A stretch of 62,293 nucleotides of DNA from an uncultured Bacilli bacterium (GCA_934096605.1 CAKOMI010000003.1:1-62293), one strand, 5' to 3'; counted from the stretch's first letter, positions 40,739 to 49,323 are shown. The notes: generated from the letters alone by a model not told the origin. A program made the numbers and translations.

Positions 40739-40930
40739 ATGAACTCAAATAAAGTAATCGTAAAAGATGGCGATATTGATAAAGCATTAAGAAGATTTAA
40801 AGTTGTTGTTGCAAAAAGTGGTGTCCCTTCTGAATTCAAAAAAAGAAAACATTATGAAAAACCAGGCGTTAAAAGAAGAGAAGAAAAGAAAAAAAATATT
40901 CGTAATTCTCGTAAACACCGTAATTACTAA
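40739..40930 (+). CDS. rpsU: 30S ribosomal protein S21
   Basis: A 63-residue, very basic protein with the S21 signature IDKALRRFKVVVAKSGVPSEFKKRKHYEKPGVKRREEKK. SD GGGAGGGG precedes the ATG. rpsU-yqeY order as in Bacillus. Confidence 0.95.
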   Translation: MNSNKVIVKDGDIDKALRRFKVVVAKSGVPSEFKKRKHYEKPGVKRREEKKKNIRNSRKHRNY

Positions 40931-40953
40931 GATACAAAATCGTATCTTTTTTT
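40929..40953 (+). terminator. Intrinsic terminator of rpsU
   Basis: AAGATAC (40929-40935) pairs with GTATCTT (40942-40948), then T residues. Confidence 0.75.
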
Positions 40954-41005
40954 CTTGAAGATTTTATATTTATGCGTTACAATGAACTTAGAAAAGAGGA
41001 TTTTT

Positions 41006-41455
41006 ATGAATTTAAATGAAAAAATTAAAACAGATTTAGTTAGTGCTATGAAAAGCCATGAAACATTCAAAGTATCAGTTTTAAGAATGCTTAAAAGTGA
41101 ATTGCAACTAGAAAGCATTAATTTAAAAAAAGATTTAACAGATGATGAAATAATAACTGTTATTAAAAGAAATGTCAAAAAAAGAAAAGATGCTATAGAG
41201 GAATTCAAAAAATATGGTAAATCAGAAGAAATAGAAAAAAACAATACAGAAATAACTATTCTAGAATCCTATTTGCCAGCCCAATTAAGTGATGAAGAAA
41301 TAAAGAGGGCTATAGTAGATGCAATAAATGAACTTAAACCAGAATCTATTAAGGATATGGGACGTGTCATGAAATATTTAACTGAAAAAATTGGTACAGT
41401 TGCAGATATGGGAAAAGTTAGTGCACAAGTAAAAAGTAAACTTACTTCTAACTAA
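41006..41455 (+). CDS. yqeY: GatB/YqeY-family protein
   Basis: A 149-residue soluble protein: MNLNEKIKTDLVSAMKSHETFKVSVLRMLKSELQLES..., DAIEEFKKYGKSEEIEKNNTEITILESYLPAQLSDEEI, and the C-terminal KDMGRVMKYLTEKIGTVADMGKVSAQVKSKL. The fold resembles the tRNA-interacting tail domain of GatB; the function is not settled. The start is the ATG at 41006, preceded by AGAGGA, not the upstream TTG at 40955, which would add 17 residues unlike the family. Confidence 0.92.
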   Translation: MNLNEKIKTDLVSAMKSHETFKVSVLRMLKSELQLESINLKKDLTDDEIITVIKRNVKKRKDAIEEFKKYGKSEEIEKNNTEITILESYLPAQLSDEEIKRAIVDAINELKPESIKDMGRVMKYLTEKIGTVADMGKVSAQVKSKLTSN

Positions 41456-41462
41456 AAATAAG

Positions 41463-41506
41463 GTTTTGACAAATTTTAGCTTATTTTGTCGAAACTGTTT
41501 TTTTTA
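41463..41506 (+). terminator. Intrinsic terminator of yqeY
   Basis: GTTTTGACAAA (41463-41473) pairs with TTTGTCGAAAC (41485-41495) with one G-T pair, then a T-run. Confidence 0.75.
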
Positions 41507-41544
41507 TATTACCCTTGTGCTATTCTATTTACGAGGGTGATTTT

Positions 41545-41772
41545 ATGGATTTATATTATCAAAATGAAACATTATATATTGATTTATATAACACATTAAC
41601 CGATGAAGAATATTTTGCTTTAAAAAAAAGAATTTTTAGAATTAGCAGTGATTATGACGTTGACAAAGTTATTGTTTTAAACCATCGTCATTTTTTTCAC
41701 AATCGTTTTTACTTACAACAAATGAAACAAGATTTCCTAAGAGAATATCGTGGTGAATTTGAAATAAAATAA
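41545..41772 (+). CDS. Small hypothetical protein
   Basis: A 75-residue protein (MDLYYQNETLYIDLYNTLTDEEYFALKKRIFRISSDYDVDKVIVLNHRHFF...). The alternation of strand and helix is vaguely like a truncated STAS domain, without a phosphorylatable Ser, so no name is given. The ATG at 41545 is preceded by GAGGGTGAT. It lies 45 nt upstream of the gpr-like gene and may share its transcript. Confidence 0.55.
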   Translation: MDLYYQNETLYIDLYNTLTDEEYFALKKRIFRISSDYDVDKVIVLNHRHFFHNRFYLQQMKQDFLREYRGEFEIK

Positions 41773-41817
41773 CTTATAAATCCCTATAAATAGATCATAC
41801 TATTAAGGGTGAAGGAA

Positions 41818-42543
41818 ATGAAACAACAATTTATTTTAGATAGTGCTAAAGACTTTGAAGATAAAGTTTTAATTTATGAACAACAAAAGAAAAATATAAT
41901 AATAAAACACTTTCTTTTAAATACTAAAAATGGTACAAAAGAAAAAGGCGACTATTTTACTGTTACCTTTGATGATAAAGTAATGCAAAGTAATGTAGAT
42001 GACTTAAAAAACATTTTTAAAAAGACTTTAAAAGCATATTACAAAAAATATTATAAAGGGGGCCGTATTCTTTTTATAGGATTAGGTAATCCTAGTGTAA
42101 TAGGGGATTCTTTTGGTCCTAAAGTATTAGAAAACTTAATAGCCACCAATGCTTACAATGATTTTCTAACAATACCTAAAGTAGCCTTATTTATTCCTGA
42201 TGTTGTAGCCAAAACTGGTATTCCATCTTTAAAAGTAATTGAGATGCTCATAAGTTACTTGCAACCAGACTTTTTAGTCCTAGTAGATAGCTTTACAACC
42301 ACTAATAATAAATGTCTTAATCATAACCTTGAAATTAACGACTGTGGTATGATATTTCAAGAAGAAACAAGAAGCAACAAAATGATTACTAGTAAAACAT
42401 TCAATACACCAGTGTTATCAATTGGTTATACAACCCTGTTAAAAAAGAAAGATGCCTATTATACTAAATATACTTTAGAAAGAGACTTATCTTTAATAGT
42501 AGATATGGTTTCTAAAACAATTAAAGAAATTTTATTTACTTAA
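41818..42543 (+). CDS. gpr: GPR-like germination protease (peptidase A25), divergent
   Basis: A 241-residue protein. GRILFIGLGNPSVIGDSFGPKVLENLIAT, IPDVVAKTGIPSLKVIEMLISYLQPDFLVLVDSFTT, LEINDCGMIF and NTPVLSIGYTTLL follow the order of GPR (GLGN..VTPD.LGP, ..TGIET.EI..G......P.....IDALA, ..I.D.GI.PG, GVPVIAIGVPTV). The two catalytic aspartates are kept: D97 (GDSFGP) and D157 (VDSFTT). GPR degrades small acid-soluble spore proteins at germination. It is much shorter than the Bacillus enzyme (about 370), with a reduced N-terminal propeptide region. The start is the ATG at 41818 behind GGGTGAAGGA. Confidence 0.78.
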   Translation: MKQQFILDSAKDFEDKVLIYEQQKKNIIIKHFLLNTKNGTKEKGDYFTVTFDDKVMQSNVDDLKNIFKKTLKAYYKKYYKGGRILFIGLGNPSVIGDSFGPKVLENLIATNAYNDFLTIPKVALFIPDVVAKTGIPSLKVIEMLISYLQPDFLVLVDSFTTTNNKCLNHNLEINDCGMIFQEETRSNKMITSKTFNTPVLSIGYTTLLKKKDAYYTKYTLERDLSLIVDMVSKTIKEILFT

Positions 42544-42596
42544 ATTTGCTTTTTTTCTTTTTATCATGCTATACTAAAAGCAGAAATGGAGTTTTA

Positions 42597-43937
42597 ATGA
42601 TGAATATTTTAGAAAAAGCAAAGAATTTTGCAATCAAAGCCCATATGGGGCAAATAAGAAAAAGTGAACCTGATAAGCCAATGATTATGCATCCTTTAAT
42701 GGTAGGCAGCATTTTAATGGAATACGGCTTTGATAAAAATGTCATTGCTGCAGGTTTCTTACACGACGTTATAGAAGATACACCTTATAGAAAAGAAGAT
42801 TTAACACGCCTTTTTGGTAGTGACATTACAAGTCTTGTTGTTAGGGCTAGTGAACCAGATAAATCTTTATCTTGGGAAGAACGTAAAAGACACACTATTA
42901 ATAGTATTAAAACCCTTGATCTGCGTCACAAAGCAGTTGTATGCGCTGATAAAATAAGTAATTTAGAAGATTTAATGATTAAATTTCAAAAAGAAAGTAA
43001 TAGAGATTTTTCTTGTTTTAAAAGAGGAGAAAAAGCCCAAAAATGGTATTACACCAATGTTTATGAAAGTCTGATATATAATGAAGATTCAAACTTACCA
43101 ATATTTAAAAGACTAAGAAATGTTATTGATATAGTTTTTGACAAAAAAGAAGACTTATACTTAAAAGATACTATTTTTAAAAGTGATGAAAAGTATTATG
43201 AAGAGTTAAAAAGACTTCATGCAAGAAAATTAGAACTACAGAAATTAAAAGTATTAACAAGTCTTAAAAAACCATTTATTATTGAGTTTAGTGGAACACC
43301 AAGAACTGGTAAAACCTCTACTATTTATAACATTTATGATTTCTTTAAAAAAGGTGGCTTTAATGTTTCTATTAGTGAAGAATTTACTACCTCAGATTAC
43401 TATAAAACGATATTCAAAAGTGAGCATCAAAATATGGATAAAATAGCTTATAACTTAGCAATTATGGATGAAGTAGCCAGAAGACTTATTAAAGATGCTA
43501 ACCAAAACCAAGATATCATTTTAATTGATCGTTCAATAAATGACCGGCAAATATGGAATAACGCTCTTTATAAAGAAGTTCTAATGAGCCCTGATAAATA
43601 TATGGAAGCAAAGCAAAAATATTTAGAGTTATCAAAAGAATATATAGATTTTTTAGTTATGACATATTGTGATCCAACTATCTCTCTAAAAAGAGATTAC
43701 ATAGGCAGTTTAGCCTTAGAACCAAGAAGTTTTTTAAATACTAAGAACATTACTAGATTTAATAATAGTCTAGATGATTTACACGCTCTTTTTTGTGAAA
43801 GTGCTGAAAATTATTATTTTCTAGATACAACTAATATTAGTGCTAGAGAAACTACTTTAAGTATTGCTAAAGCCATTATGCCTATGGTGAGAAAAAAATA
43901 TATTGATTCCTTTAAAGATCAATATCACCTAAAATAA
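42597..43937 (+). CDS. HD-domain (SpoT/MESH1-like) hydrolase fused to a P-loop kinase-like domain
   Basis: A 446-residue two-domain protein. Residues 1-190 are an HD domain of the RelA/SpoT hydrolase type (FAIKAHMGQIRK, PMIMHPLMVG, AGFLHDVIEDTP, VVCADKISNLEDL); such domains cleave (p)ppGpp or related nucleotides. Residues about 235-440 are a P-loop domain with Walker A FSGTPRTGKTST, a DRSINDRQIWNNALYKE segment and TYCDPTISLKRDY, as in nucleotide-kinase-like ATPases. The synthetase, TGS and ACT domains of RelA are absent. Two adjacent ATGs (42597, 42600) both fit the SD AATGGAG. Role unknown; nucleotide-signal handling is likely. Confidence 0.78.
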   Translation: MMNILEKAKNFAIKAHMGQIRKSEPDKPMIMHPLMVGSILMEYGFDKNVIAAGFLHDVIEDTPYRKEDLTRLFGSDITSLVVRASEPDKSLSWEERKRHTINSIKTLDLRHKAVVCADKISNLEDLMIKFQKESNRDFSCFKRGEKAQKWYYTNVYESLIYNEDSNLPIFKRLRNVIDIVFDKKEDLYLKDTIFKSDEKYYEELKRLHARKLELQKLKVLTSLKKPFIIEFSGTPRTGKTSTIYNIYDFFKKGGFNVSISEEFTTSDYYKTIFKSEHQNMDKIAYNLAIMDEVARRLIKDANQNQDIILIDRSINDRQIWNNALYKEVLMSPDKYMEAKQKYLELSKEYIDFLVMTYCDPTISLKRDYIGSLALEPRSFLNTKNITRFNNSLDDLHALFCESAENYYFLDTTNISARETTLSIAKAIMPMVRKKYIDSFKDQYHLK

Positions 43938-43973
43938 AAATAACTAATTTTACATTACATACTGTAAACTATC

Positions 43974-44002
43974 TTGTATTATAGTTACTTATTTGCTACA
44001 AT
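43974..44002 (+). promoter_or_regulatory. Promoter of 6S RNA
   Basis: TTGTAT (43974-43979), 17 nt, TACAAT (43997-44002) with an extended TGC. The predicted start at about 44008 coincides with the 5' end of the closing stem. Confidence 0.75.
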
Positions 44003-44008
44003 TTAATT

Positions 44009-44178
44009 ACCAAAGATAAGTTAGTTTTCATAAAACCGACTATGGTGATGATTGGGAGTTAGAACCCTATATGGTGTGAATGCTAATCCATTAAGTGAAT
44101 TAGAATCCTAAAGTATAGATGAGACACCCACCTGCGAGTGAGCGGGCTTTTATCACACTAATTTACTTTGGTTTTTTT
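44009..44178 (+). ncRNA. ssrS: 6S RNA (RNA polymerase regulator)
   Basis: A transcript of about 170 nt with its own sigma-A promoter and a T-run end. The two ends form a long closing stem: ACCAAAG, bulged A, TAAGTTAG (44009-44024) with CTAATTTA-CTTTGGT (44158-44172), as in the rod-shaped 6S fold. The 3' side has GAGACACCCACCT followed by a small hairpin, like the GACACA.TCACCT hairpin element of E. coli 6S. The position directly before tcdA/yrvM and near rarA matches that of B. subtilis bsrA (6S-1). 6S RNA mimics an open promoter and binds RNA polymerase. I did not score it with a covariance model. Confidence 0.75.
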
Positions 44179-44194
44179 GTTTGTAGGTGATTTT

Positions 44195-44872
44195 ATGTAT
44201 GATAGAATTATTAAATTATTAGGTGAAGAAAATATCAAAATTTTTAATAATGCCAAAATTCTTTTAATAGGTTTAGGTGGAGTAGGAGGTTATGTCTTTG
44301 AATCATTAATAAGAACCGGCTTTAAAGACATAACTATCGTTGATAAAGACATTTTTGATATAACTAATTTAAACCGTCAAATACTAGCCACTAAAGCCAC
44401 ATTAGGAAAAGAAAAAGTCGCCGCAGCATATTCAAGAGCCCAGGAAATAGATGATACTATAAGTATTAAAACTATCAAAAAATATTTACAAAAAGAAGAT
44501 ATTACGCCCTCATTTCTAAGTGGTTTTGACTATGTTATTGATGCTTGTGATGATGTGGCAGTAAAAGTTACTTTAATGACTGTATGTGCTCATAATAATA
44601 TAAAACTAATATCTTCCATGGGGACAGCCAATAGGACGCATCCGGAGCTTCTCACCTTAACTAAACTAAAGGACACTAAAAATGATCCATTAGCCAAAAA
44701 AATAAGACATTTACTAAAAGATGATAAGTGTGCTTTAAAAACACCAGTCTTATGTAGTATAGAACTGCCTAAAAAAAGTAAATATCTTGGTACTATTTGT
44801 GCTGTTCCTATGGCAGCTGGTAGTATTATCTCTGCTTATGTAATTAATGACATAAAAAAAGAAGGGTATTAG
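44195..44872 (+). CDS. tcdA: tRNA threonylcarbamoyladenosine dehydratase (E1-like, YrvM/TcdA)
   Basis: A 225-residue E1-like enzyme that cyclises t6A37 to ct6A in tRNA, using ATP. GLGGVGGYVFESLIRTG is the nucleotide-binding loop; VDKDIFDITNLNRQI follows, then DACDDVAVK, SSMGTANRTHPE and CAVPMAAGSIISAYVINDI. The ATG at 44195 has AGGTGAT upstream, just after the terminator of the 6S RNA. Its stop overlaps the stop of the convergent gpsA gene by 4 nt. Confidence 0.93.
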   Translation: MYDRIIKLLGEENIKIFNNAKILLIGLGGVGGYVFESLIRTGFKDITIVDKDIFDITNLNRQILATKATLGKEKVAAAYSRAQEIDDTISIKTIKKYLQKEDITPSFLSGFDYVIDACDDVAVKVTLMTVCAHNNIKLISSMGTANRTHPELLTLTKLKDTKNDPLAKKIRHLLKDDKCALKTPVLCSIELPKKSKYLGTICAVPMAAGSIISAYVINDIKKEGY

Positions 44873-44880
44873 TCCTTCTT
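44854..44880 (-). terminator. Terminator of the rarA-gpsA unit (minus strand)
   Basis: AAGAAGG (44859-44865) pairs with CCTTCTT (44874-44880); the A-tract on the left is the U-tract on the minus strand. It lies across the convergent stop codons. Confidence 0.7.
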
Positions 44881-45840
44881 GAAACAGGTATTATATAAAA
44901 TATCTGTTTTTTCATTTTTATAAAGTATACCATGTATAGCCTCTAAAATAGGATATTTCTTTAATTTATTATTTAAAAAACTAACAACATTATCAATATT
45001 TTCATATCCTTCTACTGTATTTTTTTTCATATATATATTTCCTTCATTACTACTAATAGCTCTTTTAGTTCCATATATAAAGTTTCTTGATTTATGCATT
45101 GTATTTGTTAGGAAAAAGTCACCACCAACACCAGCATAAAATTCTATATCTTCAAAATCAAAATTATAATATAAAATTCTTGCCATTTCTTTATATGCTA
45201 GGGCACTATAAGATAAAAGAGTAGAGTCACTAGGGTATTTTTGATAAATCATTCCAGCTCCTATGGCATAGATATTTTTAATTGTACTTGCAAGTTCTAT
45301 TATTTCTAATTCCTTTAGTCTTTCTAGTTTTATATAATCAGGCATAAGACTTTTTATTAATTCAAAACTTTTCTTTTTCTTTGTCCCAACAGATATTAAA
45401 ACTGGCATATTATTAAGTAAATCAATAGCTTTATTAGGACCAGCTATATAACTAATATTTTTAGTTTTTAAAGCCTTTTTAGCATAACCAGATAAGAAGT
45501 ACGGTGATATATCTAAAAGCCCTTTAGTGCCTATAAAAATAGGTATAGAACGGATATTTTCATATTGTAGTTCATTTAATATATCAATAAAGTATTTACT
45601 ACTAACTAATATAAAAATCGCATCACTCTTATCTACGGCATCACTTAAAGAACTTGTCAAAGTAATATTCTCTGGAATTTCCATTGTATAATCATCAAAA
45701 CTAACTTTTTTACTATTAGTTATATTTTTAACAAATTCCTCATCATGACTCCAAATTTTAATTTTATTATTTTTATTTTCTTTTAATAAATTAGCAATTG
45801 CAAAACTAAATATGCCACTGCCAATACAAGTTATATTCAT
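44869..45840 (-). CDS. gpsA: Glycerol-3-phosphate dehydrogenase [NAD(P)+], divergent
   Basis: A 323-residue protein. N-terminal Rossmann motif ITCIGSGIFSFAIANLL (GxGxxxxA), then DAIFILVSSKYF, IFIGTKGLL, GPNKAIDLL (GPSFA in typical members), STIKNIYAIGAGM with the catalytic Lys, and GVGGDFFLTNTMHKSRNF (G.GDL..T..S.RN). It makes sn-glycerol-3-phosphate for phospholipids. The sequence is divergent but the order of motifs is complete. The start overlaps the rarA stop by 4 nt (ATGA), so translation is coupled. Confidence 0.85.
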   Translation of the reverse strand: MNITCIGSGIFSFAIANLLKENKNNKIKIWSHDEEFVKNITNSKKVSFDDYTMEIPENITLTSSLSDAVDKSDAIFILVSSKYFIDILNELQYENIRSIPIFIGTKGLLDISPYFLSGYAKKALKTKNISYIAGPNKAIDLLNNMPVLISVGTKKKKSFELIKSLMPDYIKLERLKELEIIELASTIKNIYAIGAGMIYQKYPSDSTLLSYSALAYKEMARILYYNFDFEDIEFYAGVGGDFFLTNTMHKSRNFIYGTKRAISSNEGNIYMKKNTVEGYENIDNVVSFLNNKLKKYPILEAIHGILYKNEKTDILYNTCFKKD

Positions 45841-47036
45841 CTTTCACTCCTCATTTCTTTCCATAACTTATTAAGATTATTTTCATATTTGTTATCTTTA
45901 GCTACATAATATTTCTTACCCCTTAATTTTTCTGGTAGATACTCTTGTTTAACATAAGCATTTTTATAATTGTGGGGATATAAATAATTTGGTGAACTGG
46001 TTTTTATATGATTAGGCACAGGTCCGACATTCCCCATATTAACATCATTTAAAGCATTATCTAAGGCTACATGGGCTGAGTTTGATTTAGGTGATAAAGC
46101 CATTTCAGTAACAATCGTACCAAGGGGTATTCTTGCTTCAGGTAATCCTACTAATTCAGCAGCCGAAATTGCAGCCATTACTTTAGGCCCAATTGAAGGG
46201 TTAGCAAGACCAATGTCTTCATACGCAATAACACTCATCCGTCTATAAATACTATCTAAATCGCCAGCCATAATAAGGCGAGCCAAATAATGTAATGAGG
46301 CATCAACATCACTTCCTCTAATAGACTTTTGAAAGGCTGATAATACGTCATAATGGCCATCTTCATTTTTATCATGAAAAAACACAGGCTTAGCATTAAT
46401 GCTCTTTACTAAGTCAGGTGTAATAACAAAGTCTTTAGAAGCATAATATGTTGTTTCTAATAAATTTAAAGCACTTCGAAAATCACCAGAGGCACAAAAA
46501 GCAATATATTCTAAAGCCTCATCACTAGCCTTTATACCCTCTAAATGAGTACAGGCCCTTTTAAGACCAATAACAATTTCTTCTTCTGTTAAATCGTGTA
46601 ATTCAAATATTTGTACGCGACTTCTAATTGCGGGATTAATCTTGTGATAAGGATTACTCGTAGTAAGACCAATAAGCGTTATTAAACCTGATTCAATATG
46701 AGGCAACAACAAATCTTGTTTATCCTTATTCATTCTATGAATCTCATCAATAATTAAAACCATATCATCATACATTTTAGCTGTTTCAATGGCAATATCA
46801 AAATCTTGTTTATTGTTAATTGTCGCATTTAAAAACTTATAATGGCACTTTAGTTCGCTTACAATCGCATGAGCTATAGACGTTTTACCAATACCAGGTC
46901 GTCCATATAAAATCATTGAAACTAAATGTTTATGTTCTACTAAATTAGTAAGAATTTTGCCTTCACCAACCAAGTGCTTTTGACCGATAACATCGTCTAA
47001 CTTAGTTGGTCGCATTTTATTTGCTAAATTCTCCAT
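45837..47036 (-). CDS. rarA: Replication-associated recombination protein A (RarA/MgsA)
   Basis: A 399-residue AAA+ ATPase related to clamp loaders, acting at stalled forks. MRPTKLDDVIGQKHLVGEGKILTNL, Walker A GRPGIGKTS, Walker B LIIDEIHRMN, sensor 1 TTSNPYHKINPAIRSR, and the C-terminal tetramerisation domain with YEDIGLANPSIGPKVMAAISAAELVGLPEARIPL. The start is the ATG at 47036 (GGTGG 4 nt upstream) instead of the upstream codon at 47063. It lies divergent from xerD and near tcdA and mnmA, as in Bacillus. Confidence 0.95.
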   Translation of the reverse strand: MENLANKMRPTKLDDVIGQKHLVGEGKILTNLVEHKHLVSMILYGRPGIGKTSIAHAIVSELKCHYKFLNATINNKQDFDIAIETAKMYDDMVLIIDEIHRMNKDKQDLLLPHIESGLITLIGLTTSNPYHKINPAIRSRVQIFELHDLTEEEIVIGLKRACTHLEGIKASDEALEYIAFCASGDFRSALNLLETTYYASKDFVITPDLVKSINAKPVFFHDKNEDGHYDVLSAFQKSIRGSDVDASLHYLARLIMAGDLDSIYRRMSVIAYEDIGLANPSIGPKVMAAISAAELVGLPEARIPLGTIVTEMALSPKSNSAHVALDNALNDVNMGNVGPVPNHIKTSSPNYLYPHNYKNAYVKQEYLPEKLRGKKYYVAKDNKYENNLNKLWKEMRSER

Positions 47037-47123
47037 AATACCACCTATACACCATTTTATCAAATCATTTACTATTTGACAACCAAAGCCCTTTCTTTTA
47101 TACTTGTTTTAGAAGGTGATAGT

Positions 47124-48032
47124 GTGAATAAAGAACTACCTTATGGCATGCAAAAATTTCTTGATACATTAAAATACGTTAATAAATTAAGTAAGAATAC
47201 CCTTGTATCTTATGAAGAAAATCTAAACATTTTTACAGAGTATTTAAATAATAAAGACCCATATTCTTTAAGTAGACAAGATATTGAAAATTTTTTTATC
47301 AAAGAACGTGACAAAACTGATACTACAAGAGCTCATTACCTAACAGTTATCAATCGTTTTTATATTTTTTCAGTTGAAGAAGGTCTTACAGCTTATAATC
47401 CTTGTGAAGGAATACCATTACCTAAAATAACTAAAGATTTACCCAAATATTTAACTTATGAAGAAGTAAACAAAATTCTAGATATTCCTCTTAATACACC
47501 GTATGATTATCGTACCAAAGCTATGTTAGAACTTTTATATGCTACTGGTATGCGAATAAGTGAATTATTAAGTCTTAGGTTTACTAATATTTCTTTAAGT
47601 GAAAACTTAGTAAGAGTAGAAGGAAAGGGTAGCAAAGAAAGAATTATTCCTTTTAATGAAACTAGTAAAAAATATTTAAAATTATATATTGAAGAGTATC
47701 GGGGGTACTTAATTAAAAAGGGAAAGAACTACGAAGAATTATTTTTAAATAACCGGGGTACACCTATTACAAGACAAGGGTTCTTTAAGATTCTTAAAAC
47801 TATTTGTCTTCATGCAGGCATAAAAAAAGATGTTAGTCCTCATACTTTAAGGCATTCTTTTGCTACACATCTTTTATCTAATGGAGCTGACTTACGGGTT
47901 ATTCAAGAACTTTTAGGCCATAGTGATATAACAACTACCCAAATATATACGCATGTTACTAAAGAACATGAAAAAGAAGAATACTTAAAAAGTCACCCTA
48001 GATCACAATTGAATCCTAAAGAAAAAGAATGA
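47124..48032 (+). CDS. xerD: Tyrosine recombinase XerD/XerC
   Basis: A 302-residue site-specific recombinase. The N-terminal SAM-like core-binding domain (about 1-95) is followed by the catalytic domain with TGMRISELLSLRF (first Arg), GKGSKERIIPF (Lys), HTLRHSFATHLL (His-Arg), LGHSDITTTQIYTH (His and the nucleophile Tyr). It resolves chromosome dimers at dif with a partner. The start is the GTG at 47124, with GAAGGTGAT upstream; earlier codons belong to the promoter region of the divergent rarA gene. XerC and XerD cannot be separated with certainty. Confidence 0.9.
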   Translation: MNKELPYGMQKFLDTLKYVNKLSKNTLVSYEENLNIFTEYLNNKDPYSLSRQDIENFFIKERDKTDTTRAHYLTVINRFYIFSVEEGLTAYNPCEGIPLPKITKDLPKYLTYEEVNKILDIPLNTPYDYRTKAMLELLYATGMRISELLSLRFTNISLSENLVRVEGKGSKERIIPFNETSKKYLKLYIEEYRGYLIKKGKNYEELFLNNRGTPITRQGFFKILKTICLHAGIKKDVSPHTLRHSFATHLLSNGADLRVIQELLGHSDITTTQIYTHVTKEHEKEEYLKSHPRSQLNPKEKE

Positions 48033-48048
48033 CTTTTCATCGTCATTC
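48022..48048 (-). terminator. Terminator of the small basic-protein gene (minus), also after xerD
   Basis: GAATGAC (48027-48033) pairs with GTCATTC (48042-48048). The left flank AAAAAG gives a U-run on the minus strand; the plus-strand flank is weaker. Confidence 0.65.
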
Positions 48049-48054
48049 CTTTAA

Positions 48055-48156
48055 CTAATCGCAATTTTTGTTATTTTGTTCTTCTTTTCTAGCATTTTGT
48101 CTTTTTTGACTGTTTTGTCTAGAATTTTTAGAACGATTTTCTTTTTGTTTTTTCAT
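48055..48156 (-). CDS. Small basic hydrophilic protein (33 residues)
   Basis: The frame from ATG 48156 encodes 33 residues beginning MKKQKENRSKNSRQNSQKRQ and continuing NARKEEQNNKNCD, almost entirely Lys, Arg, Gln, Asn, Glu and Ser. A strong SD (GGGAGGT) precedes the ATG and a terminator follows, so it is very likely expressed. Such composition is seen in small spore-associated and nucleic-acid-binding peptides, but I recognise no family. Confidence 0.6.
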   Translation of the reverse strand: MKKQKENRSKNSRQNSQKRQNARKEEQNNKNCD

Positions 48157-48267
48157 TCTTTTACCTCCCATTAATATTATGGAACATTTCTTTTTTATCA
48201 TACTAAAATTTCTTGCCAATGTTTGGTATTTTAGATAAAATAAAATTATTAGAAAGGGTGTAAGTTT

Positions 48268-49287
48268 ATGTATATTGATAAAACTAAATATTATCTTATT
48301 GTAAGTGTTAAGGGTTTACCTAGGATTGTGTCATTTAATAGGGATAACGAAAAAATAAATGAGTTTACAGATATTTCTGAATTAGATCTTATTACTATGC
48401 ATTACACTAAAGAAGAATTATTAAAATATGCAAATGTAAAAGAAAGTGACTATAAAAATACTAAAGTATTTGTTCTGCGTATGAAAGGTTATAAATACCC
48501 AAAATATTATGATTGTATTTATAAAACTGATACGAATATTTTAAAACCATTAGCAGAAGAAAGATTAAATAGAATAAATTTTAATATAACAAGAGAAAAT
48601 GGTGTTAAAAGAAAAAGTATTAATGTTAATCAAGTAAAAGATTTTGATAAAATAACGGATTCTATTTTGTCTCCAATTTGTAGAAAGCACGATGTATTAA
48701 AAAAAGCTATTTTACTTTATCAGAATAAACGGATAAAAGACCCATTGTTAAGTGATCATTTGATTGAATTATTTATTTCTTATAATGAGAATTATCTTTT
48801 AGAAAAATATTATGGTACTACCGGGTTGTTTAAAGAGTTTACTAAAGAATTAAAGTCATATAAAAAATTAAGAGGTGTTTATTTAGAAGGACTATATCTT
48901 ACAAAAAAGCAAGAGAGATTTGATAACTATGGCCTTAATGATTTATCTTATCCTAGTTTAATATTTGGTTATAATGATACCTTTTTAATCACACCATATA
49001 ATGCTTTAAAAGACGAGAATAACACCCACTTTGATGATAACATTTTAAAAACCCCTAGTGTATTAAATGAGTTAGAGCGTGTAAAAATTATTGATAATAT
49101 TATGCGTGATGATTTCCAAAACAAGAAAATGGGCGTTCTCTTTAGAGAAGGGGGAATAAACCTCATCCTAGAAAATATGGACGCAAATGATATATATAGT
49201 AGTTCCAAAGAAGATTTATTAAGAGCAGGTATCATTGATGAAAAAACGTATTTTGCCATGCAAGATAAAAAGCCAAGACGTCTATAA
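48268..49287 (+). CDS. Hypothetical protein
   Basis: A 339-residue soluble protein I do not recognise. No signal peptide, membrane helix or nucleotide-binding motif is seen. Lysine- and tyrosine-rich, with probable helical repeats in the middle (about 130-230). SD AGAAAGGGTG precedes the ATG. It stands alone between the small basic protein and the zupT-like gene. Confidence 0.55.
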   Translation: MYIDKTKYYLIVSVKGLPRIVSFNRDNEKINEFTDISELDLITMHYTKEELLKYANVKESDYKNTKVFVLRMKGYKYPKYYDCIYKTDTNILKPLAEERLNRINFNITRENGVKRKSINVNQVKDFDKITDSILSPICRKHDVLKKAILLYQNKRIKDPLLSDHLIELFISYNENYLLEKYYGTTGLFKEFTKELKSYKKLRGVYLEGLYLTKKQERFDNYGLNDLSYPSLIFGYNDTFLITPYNALKDENNTHFDDNILKTPSVLNELERVKIIDNIMRDDFQNKKMGVLFREGGINLILENMDANDIYSSSKEDLLRAGIIDEKTYFAMQDKKPRRL

Positions 49288-49323
49288 ATAAAACTTAAGA
49301 CATATAATTAGATAGGTGATTAT

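Noticed and set aside
44009..44178. T-box or other amino-acid leader for the following gene
   Set aside because: There is no T-box sequence or specifier loop, the fold closes end to end with a T-run, and the downstream tcdA gene has its own SD after it. 6S RNA fits better.
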